From Propionibacteriaceae bacterium (GTDB lineage Bacteria; Actinomycetota; Actinomycetes; Propionibacteriales; Propionibacteriaceae): a stretch of DNA of 38,513 bases. The stretch lies in the NCBI GenBank assembly GCA_030537675.1, contig JAUNVL010000015.1, positions 1-38,513 of the forward strand. Direction: 5' to 3'. Below, one piece after another: positions 33,825 through 38,513 of this stretch; position 1 is the stretch's first letter; each line of letters opens with the position of its first letter. Below the pieces are notes generated by a model, which saw nothing but the letters and a program-made list of their open reading frames with translations, did not search any database and was not told the origin of the DNA. The position numbers were made by a program, and so were the translations under genes.

Positions 33825-35341
33825 GACACGGACCCCAGCACCCGTCCCGGACCGTGCAGGTGTGTGATCTCGGGACGATGCCCCACGACTGCGGCGGCGA
33901 TCTCGTAGGCGTCCGTCAGCGTGCTGGCCGCGCGGTGACCCATCATTGCAGCGGTACGGCGGTCCGCCCCCACCCAGATCACGTCGGCGAGCCCCTGCGT
34001 TGCTTCCCGGAGCCGGTACCAGGTGTGGAACACGCCCAGCGGATGGTGCGCGAAGCGCTCCTTGTACAAATTGAGATACCAGGGGTCCACGGCCGCAGCA
34101 GCCTCGAAGCGCTCGTGGATCTCGAAGGGATCCAGCGTCTGCGGCAGCACGTTGACGAAGAAGTCGGCGGAGGCTGACTGCGTGCGGTTGGAGAAGTTCT
34201 GCACCAGCGGGTGCAGGGCCACCACCACACCCTGGTCACGCACCAGGGGCTGGCCGAGGTGACAACCTGCCTGCTCCACGAGCGCGTTGTGGGCTGCCCG
34301 GATGGGCGAACCCACGGGGTTGCCGACGTCGAAGGCCGAGCCCCATACCGACGCCACCAGCACATCCGCCTGCCGACCGAGATCGACCAGGTGCGCAGCC
34401 CGCCACACTTCACGGGCCTCGGCGTGCACTGCCTCGGGTTCCCCACCCACCATGTCGAGGACCACGTAGTCCGCCCGAGGAGCGGCATACAGCTTCTGGG
34501 CGCCCTGTTTGGGCAGCGCTGCGACGAACTGGCGTGCTGCGGCATAGGCGAGGTGGTCCGTGAATCGCCACTCCCACTCGCGCCGGTTGAGGAACGACAG
34601 GCTGGGGTGCATCCGTGGCTGCCCCAGGACGGCAACGACCGCGAACGTGGGAATCTGCGCGGAGATGAGCGCTGCCACATCCTCTGTCGCAGAGGGGGCC
34701 GCGCCGAATCCAGCGATTCTGTTGATGGTGTCCACGTCAGTGAGACCCAGCGTGAACGGGTGGCCCTCAGCATGGTCGTCGCGGACTCCGATGCTGACCA
34801 CCAGGTCCGACGACGCCACGCGCGCATTCATCCGCACCTCGTGGCCGCCGACCTCCCCGATGCTGACCAGGTCATCGCTCGTGACGTCGTGGCTGGTGAT
34901 CAGGTTGTCGGCCAGGAATGACGTGGCCACACGATCGCCCAACACCTCGGTGATGTCACGGTCGGACCAGCGTCGATTGAGCCCGGTGGCAATCACCACC
35001 TGGACGTCGTCCACCTTGTTCCGAGCAGCAAGTTCGAGGACCCGCTCCACCATCGTGCGGCGAACGTCGAAGCGCATCCGTGGCTGCGGACGGCTGTTGT
35101 CGGTGACCACGATGGTGAGGCGAACATCAGGCGCGAGGCGCTCCGCCAGGGGTTGACCGACGACCGGTGACTCCAGCGCGGCATCGATCAGCGGGACAGG
35201 GTCCGAGGAGGGGACCGCATCGGCCGGGTATGCCACGCGTGTTCCCGGACCGAAGCGCTCCAGTTTGACCGATGCGCCGGCCATGGTCAGCAGCGGTGGG
35301 GTCTTCTCGTCGACCTCGAGGACGAATCCGGGGCGTGGCAT
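33821..35341 (-). CDS. LarA-like DUF2088 protein (lactate racemase superfamily), divergent
   Basis: 506 residues. The N-terminal domain matches DUF2088/LarA: V-V-T-D-N-S-R-P-Q-P (79-87) in place of D-x-T-R-P-x-P, then A-T-G-L-N-R (118-123) where LarA has G-T-H-R, S-H-D-V (150-153), and D-D-H (188-190). The G-G-x-K segment of LarA is not seen after it. LarA proteins use a nickel-pincer cofactor to racemise or epimerise 2-hydroxyacids; with a histidine changed to Asn here, activity is uncertain. No cofactor genes (larB, larC, larE) are in the window. ATG 35341 has AGGAG 12 bases upstream, 26 bases after the fusion gene. Confidence 0.8.
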   Translation of the reverse strand: MPRPGFVLEVDEKTPPLLTMAGASVKLERFGPGTRVAYPADAVPSSDPVPLIDAALESPVVGQPLAERLAPDVRLTIVVTDNSRPQPRMRFDVRRTMVERVLELAARNKVDDVQVVIATGLNRRWSDRDITEVLGDRVATSFLADNLITSHDVTSDDLVSIGEVGGHEVRMNARVASSDLVVSIGVRDDHAEGHPFTLGLTDVDTINRIAGFGAAPSATEDVAALISAQIPTFAVVAVLGQPRMHPSLSFLNRREWEWRFTDHLAYAAARQFVAALPKQGAQKLYAAPRADYVVLDMVGGEPEAVHAEAREVWRAAHLVDLGRQADVLVASVWGSAFDVGNPVGSPIRAAHNALVEQAGCHLGQPLVRDQGVVVALHPLVQNFSNRTQSASADFFVNVLPQTLDPFEIHERFEAAAAVDPWYLNLYKERFAHHPLGVFHTWYRLREATQGLADVIWVGADRRTAAMMGHRAASTLTDAYEIAAAVVGHRPEITHLHGPGRVLGSVS

Positions 35342-35367
35342 GGGTGGTGACGGCTCCTGTCGGTGAT

Positions 35368-37719
35368 CTAAGAGGGTAGCTTCCAGCGGGGCTGGGGCGA
35401 GCTCGCCGGCCAATCAATGATGGACCAGCCACTGGTGCGCGCGGCGCGCATCAGACCGATGTCGGGGCTGACCGCCACCGGATTGCCGACAGCGCGAAGC
35501 ATCGGAAGGTCGACGTGGCTGTCGGCGTAGGCGAAGGACTGGCTGAGGTCAATGCCGTGCAGGGCCGCATAGTGATCCAGCCAGGCAGAGCGTGACTCAC
35601 CCACCATGGGTGGGCCGGTCAGGAATCCGGTGCAGTTCCCCTCGGCGTCCACACCGAGGTCAGCAGCCACGATGTGGTCGAAGAGACCCTCGAACGGCCG
35701 GGTCAGTGGACGGATGACGCCGGTGATCAGGATGGTGGTGTGGCCCGCTTCACGGTGTGCCCGGATGCGTCGCAGAGCGTCGGCAGAGCTGCGGTCCAGG
35801 ATGTGGGCCGCCAGTTTCTCGTCGACGTAGGTTTCCATGTCGGCGAGGTTCGCACCCTCGTAGCGGCGGTAGACCTGACGCAGGAAAATGCCGCGATCCT
35901 TGCGCTCCGCCGCCAGGTAGTTGGGCATCTGCGCGACGACCCGGGCCACTTCGGCGGCGCGTTCCACGACCGAGAGTTCCGGCAGCCGGAGCCACAGGTA
36001 CGTCTCGATCACGTTGGTGACCATGACGGTGCCATCGAGGTCGAAGGCGGCAAGCACGGTGCCCGGCTCAGCCGGCTTCAGGTCCTTGAAGGTGGCCGAG
36101 CGCGCCTGCCGGCGCTTGCGCGCGGACTCGAGGCGCCGTACCGGGTCAGTGACCGCGGGGCAGTGCACATCCTCGATGTAGTGCGTCCAGTCAAAACTCG
36201 CCGAGTCGAAGCTGAACGCATCCACGTCGGCCTCGTCGAGGGAGCGGTGCAGCGCCAGGGTGCAGTCGTCGACGAAGTGCAATTCGGACTGCAGGTACTC
36301 GCCGTACAGCGACAGGTACTTGTTGAGGAATTCCAGTTGCTTGGTGGTCTTGTCGAGCGCCGTGGCGGCAGCTCGCACCCTGTGCCCGCGTGGGGCGAAG
36401 CTGAGCAGTCGGTTGCCGATCGCCGTGCCCTTGCCCGCGAACCACAGCATGCGCTCCACAGGTTCTGCGCCGGGGAAGTTCCAGGTGGCCAACGGCGCGG
36501 AGCCCTGACCGACGACGTAGGGGTGCTTGGTGAAGTAACTGCGAATGTGCTGGTAGATGCCCCTGAACGTCAGGGGGTTCCGGGCCCCTGAGCTGCAGTG
36601 GTAGTACTCAGGCTCCCCGACGGTGGGCTGCGTGGCGCAGACGGCGATGATGGCATTGACCACGAAGTCACACGGGATGATGTCGATGACCGCGTCCGGC
36701 GAGGCGGGGAACTCCGCCAACTGGCCGCGACCGTAGGCAAGGATCAGCGGGTCTGCCATCTTGAAGCCCTCGATCCAGCCCTCGTGCGGGAACCGCAGCG
36801 ATGACTCGACGATGGCGGGCCGCACGATGGAGACCTGCATGTCATGGCCCATCTCGGCCACCACGCGCTCCCCCATGGCTTTGGCGAAAGTGTAGACGTC
36901 GGTCCAGCCGAGCGAGCGCGCGCGCTCAGTCCCGGCGGACACCAGTTCCTGCTTCACCCATTCCTTGCGGCGTCGCTCGGTGTCCTCCGATGTGGTGAGA
37001 TAGCCGGCTCGGCGGTGGAGACGCTCCGCCTGCTTGCGCAGGATCGTGAGCTGCTCGGAGCTCCGGGAGCGGGCCTCGACGTGTTCCGCCATGGCGAGAG
37101 CGGCTGCCGCTTCCACCTCGTAGTCGACGTCGTGGATGTGCGCGGCTTCGGGGATGGGTCCGCGTCGACGACCCGCGGTGTAGGCCGTGGAGATGTGCAC
37201 ATAGTGCGGCACCTTCACCAGGTTGCCCTCAGCGTCGCTGCATGCCTCGCGCAGCTTGCCGAGCAGCGCCTTGGTGCCGACGACGTTGGTGGTGAACGCC
37301 TGGTCGATCGGAGGATCGAACGACACGTCACCTGCGCAGTGCACGAGGATGTCCAGGTCGCGCGGCAGGTCCGGAACGCGCGGGAGGTCGCCCTCGATGA
37401 CCTGGACACGCTCCGCCATCAGGGTCTCGACGGAGCCGGCCGCGGCCACCACGTCGGCGAAGATCTTCTTCTTCAGCAGGCTCTTCACTCGCTGCTCGGC
37501 AGTGACCGAGCCCTTGCGGCGTACGAGGACACCTGTGCGGACATCGTCACACTCGGTGAGGATCTTCCAGAGCATCTGCTCCCCGATGAAGCCCGTGACG
37601 CCCGTCATGACGATCTTCTTGCCGGCGAGGAGGTCCTTGATACGACCGGTCAGCAACGGCGGGGTGTGCACCCCTGCGTGGTCCGACGCACCAAAGCTGC
37701 TGCGCGGCGCCTCAGCCAT
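35368..37719 (-). CDS. Fatty acyl-CoA reductase-like SDR fused to HAD-IB phosphatase
   Basis: 783-residue fusion. Residues about 30-400 form an extended NAD(P)-binding reductase of the male-sterility/FAR type: nucleotide loop G-V-T-G-F-I-G (40-46) and active-site Y276-x3-K280. A FAR C-terminal (sterile) region follows with [12 protein letters not shown] (464-475). After a basic linker (530-550), residues 556-760 form a HAD-IB hydrolase with D560-L-D562-G-T, the I-L-I-T-G motif II (663-667), and Y-A-D-S-H-V-D-L (731-738). Expected activities are reduction of an acyl thioester and dephosphorylation; the actual substrate is unknown. The ATG at 37719 follows GGGGGAAAG and overlaps the hisA 3' end by 8 bases. 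Confidence 0.88.
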   Translation of the reverse strand: MAEAPRSSFGASDHAGVHTPPLLTGRIKDLLAGKKIVMTGVTGFIGEQMLWKILTECDDVRTGVLVRRKGSVTAEQRVKSLLKKKIFADVVAAAGSVETLMAERVQVIEGDLPRVPDLPRDLDILVHCAGDVSFDPPIDQAFTTNVVGTKALLGKLREACSDAEGNLVKVPHYVHISTAYTAGRRRGPIPEAAHIHDVDYEVEAAAALAMAEHVEARSRSSEQLTILRKQAERLHRRAGYLTTSEDTERRRKEWVKQELVSAGTERARSLGWTDVYTFAKAMGERVVAEMGHDMQVSIVRPAIVESSLRFPHEGWIEGFKMADPLILAYGRGQLAEFPASPDAVIDIIPCDFVVNAIIAVCATQPTVGEPEYYHCSSGARNPLTFRGIYQHIRSYFTKHPYVVGQGSAPLATWNFPGAEPVERMLWFAGKGTAIGNRLLSFAPRGHRVRAAATALDKTTKQLEFLNKYLSLYGEYLQSELHFVDDCTLALHRSLDEADVDAFSFDSASFDWTHYIEDVHCPAVTDPVRRLESARKRRQARSATFKDLKPAEPGTVLAAFDLDGTVMVTNVIETYLWLRLPELSVVERAAEVARVVAQMPNYLAAERKDRGIFLRQVYRRYEGANLADMETYVDEKLAAHILDRSSADALRRIRAHREAGHTTILITGVIRPLTRPFEGLFDHIVAADLGVDAEGNCTGFLTGPPMVGESRSAWLDHYAALHGIDLSQSFAYADSHVDLPMLRAVGNPVAVSPDIGLMRAARTSGWSIIDWPASSPQPRWKLPS

Positions 37720-38449
37720 GCGTCTTTCCCCCTGCCACTTCCAGCGCCTCGGGCAGCGTGAAGGCGCCCATGTAGAGGGCGGTGCCGATGATGGCACCCT
37801 CGACACCGATCGGGACCAGTGTGCGCAGGGCCCTGAGGTTCTCCAGCGTCGCGATGCCCCCGGAGGCGATCACGGCTGCGTCCGTGAGTTCACACACGGC
37901 CTGGAGAAGGTCGATGTTGGGACCGGTCAGCATGCCGTCGGAGTTGACGTCGGTGACCACGAAGCGTTCACAGCCGGCTTCGGAGAGGAAGTCGAGGGTC
38001 TCCTGCCAGGGGCCGCCCTCCTGGGTCCAGCCACGCGCCGCAAGGTTGTCGCCGCGCACGTCCAGACCGATGGCGATCCGATCGCCGTGGTCGGCGATCA
38101 TGCGCTCGCACCAGTAGGGCTGTTCGAGCGCGGCCGTGCCGATGTTGACACGTCGGCAGCCGGTGGCGAGCGCCCGGTTCAGTGAGGCATCGTCCCGGAT
38201 CCCGCCGGAGAGTTCCACCTCCACGTCGAGCTTCCCGATGATGTCGCTCAGCAGTTCGGCGTTGGAGCCGCGTCCAAAGGCCGCGTCGAGGTCCACGAGG
38301 TGGATCCACTCCGCTCCCTGGTCCTGCCAGCGCATGGCCGCGGCGAGCGGGTCGCCGAATTCCTTCTGGGTTCCTGCCACGCCCTGGACCAACTGGACGG
38401 CGCGGCCGTCTGTCACGTCGACGGCTGGCAACAGCTGTAATGCATCCAC
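37712..38449 (-). CDS. priA: Phosphoribosyl isomerase A, HisA/PriA type
   Basis: TIM-barrel isomerase in histidine biosynthesis; in Actinobacteria lacking a separate TrpF the same enzyme also serves tryptophan biosynthesis. 245 residues from the GTG at 38449, which places the first catalytic aspartate in L-L-P-A-V-D at D11, as I recall for the mycobacterial enzyme. The second aspartate is in [20 protein letters not shown] is the PriA-type phosphate-site segment, and V-E-L-S-G-G-I-R and A-S-G-G-I-A follow. A GTG at 38455 is also possible; AGGG sits 9 bases before 38449. First of the group continuing into the FAR-HAD fusion. Confidence 0.95.
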   Translation of the reverse strand: MDALQLLPAVDVTDGRAVQLVQGVAGTQKEFGDPLAAAMRWQDQGAEWIHLVDLDAAFGRGSNAELLSDIIGKLDVEVELSGGIRDDASLNRALATGCRRVNIGTAALEQPYWCERMIADHGDRIAIGLDVRGDNLAARGWTQEGGPWQETLDFLSEAGCERFVVTDVNSDGMLTGPNIDLLQAVCELTDAAVIASGGIATLENLRALRTLVPIGVEGAIIGTALYMGAFTLPEALEVAGGKTHG

Positions 38450-38460
38450 GATCACGAACC

Positions 38461-38513
38461 CTATCGGACAGAGACCTTCCAGCCCTCGACTTCTCGCGCG
38501 CCGATACCCACCA
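38461..38513 (-). CDS. C-terminal end of an unidentified gene (partial)
   Basis: On the minus strand the last 51 bases of the window read [16 protein letters not shown] followed by TAG at 38463-38461. Such an open end in step with the hisA strand, stopping 11 bases before the hisA start, looks like the tail of an upstream gene. I do not recognise it; too little is present for any product call. Confidence 0.35.
   Translation of the reverse strand, partial: VGIGAREVEGWKVSVR

Noticed and set aside
33821-35341. Lactate racemase larA
   Set aside because: The G-T-H-R and G-G-x-K segments are not present and no larB, larC or larE is nearby; only superfamily membership is claimed.
38456-38463. Strong leaderless promoter for priA at TAGGGT
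   Set aside because: The same bases contain the TAG stop of an apparent upstream reading frame, and AGGG can serve as a ribosome binding site, so the case is much weaker than at 18837-18868.
1-38513. tRNA or rRNA genes, CRISPR arrays, prophage or transposase genes
   Set aside because: No cloverleaf-like sequence, regularly spaced repeats, integrase, transposase or phage gene was recognised in reading both strands; this was by eye and not by a covariance or profile search.

Overview
The window is a chromosomal segment of a high-GC actinobacterium. The content and order of housekeeping genes (rarA, DUF948, alaS, ruvX, mltG, aroE-aroC-aroK-aroB, efp; yebC, ruvC-ruvA-ruvB, yajC, secD-secF, apt, rel; MBL hydrolase, hisS, aspS; a PriA-type hisA) are typical of Actinobacteria. 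Many starts are GTG, one is TTG, and several starts look leaderless. The protein flavour suggests Propionibacteriales/Propionibacteriaceae; that placement is my inference from memory. I saw no tRNA, rRNA, CRISPR array, prophage or transposase gene.

Layout. (1) 1-10514, minus strand except csbD: rarA, two small membrane proteins, alaS, ruvX, mltG, aroE, aroC, aroK, aroB, then efp at the left edge. A CsbD-like stress gene lies on the plus strand between aroB and efp, with its own promoter and a bidirectional terminator. (2) 10515-14932, accessory: a DUF559 nuclease-fold gene bracketed by related imperfect palindromes, an LLM-class flavin oxidoreductase, and two transporters (MFS drug efflux, EamA/DMT). 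(3) 14937-18837, minus: MBL hydrolase, hisS, aspS. (4) 18868-21343, plus: a DUF349 protein and a ferredoxin-reductase-like flavoprotein, diverging from the MBL gene across only 30 bp. (5) 21348-31944, minus: yebC, ruvC, ruvA, ruvB, yajC, secD, secF, apt, a two-TM potassium channel with RCK domain, rel and a DUF488 gene. (6) 31983-38513, minus: a tandem GNAT acetyltransferase, then an unusual group read from hisA/priA into a fatty acyl-CoA-reductase/HAD fusion, a LarA-like (DUF2088) protein lacking key LarA motifs, and a PlsC-like protein with a degenerate active site.

How the genes work together. The aro cluster covers dehydroquinate synthase, shikimate dehydrogenase, shikimate kinase and chorismate synthase. 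The ruv genes give the Holliday-junction resolvase and branch-migration complex. SecD, SecF and YajC form the Sec accessory complex. Rel and Apt link the stringent response with purine salvage. Minus-strand operons are tightly coupled, with ATGA, GTGA or TTGA stop/start overlaps at many junctions.

The features most worth a second look are the FAR-HAD / LarA-like / PlsC-like cluster (a possibly undescribed lipid-related pathway), the palindrome-flanked DUF559 gene, the 30-bp apparently leaderless divergent promoter at 18838-18867, and the channel gene plus palindromic operator-like site immediately before rel.
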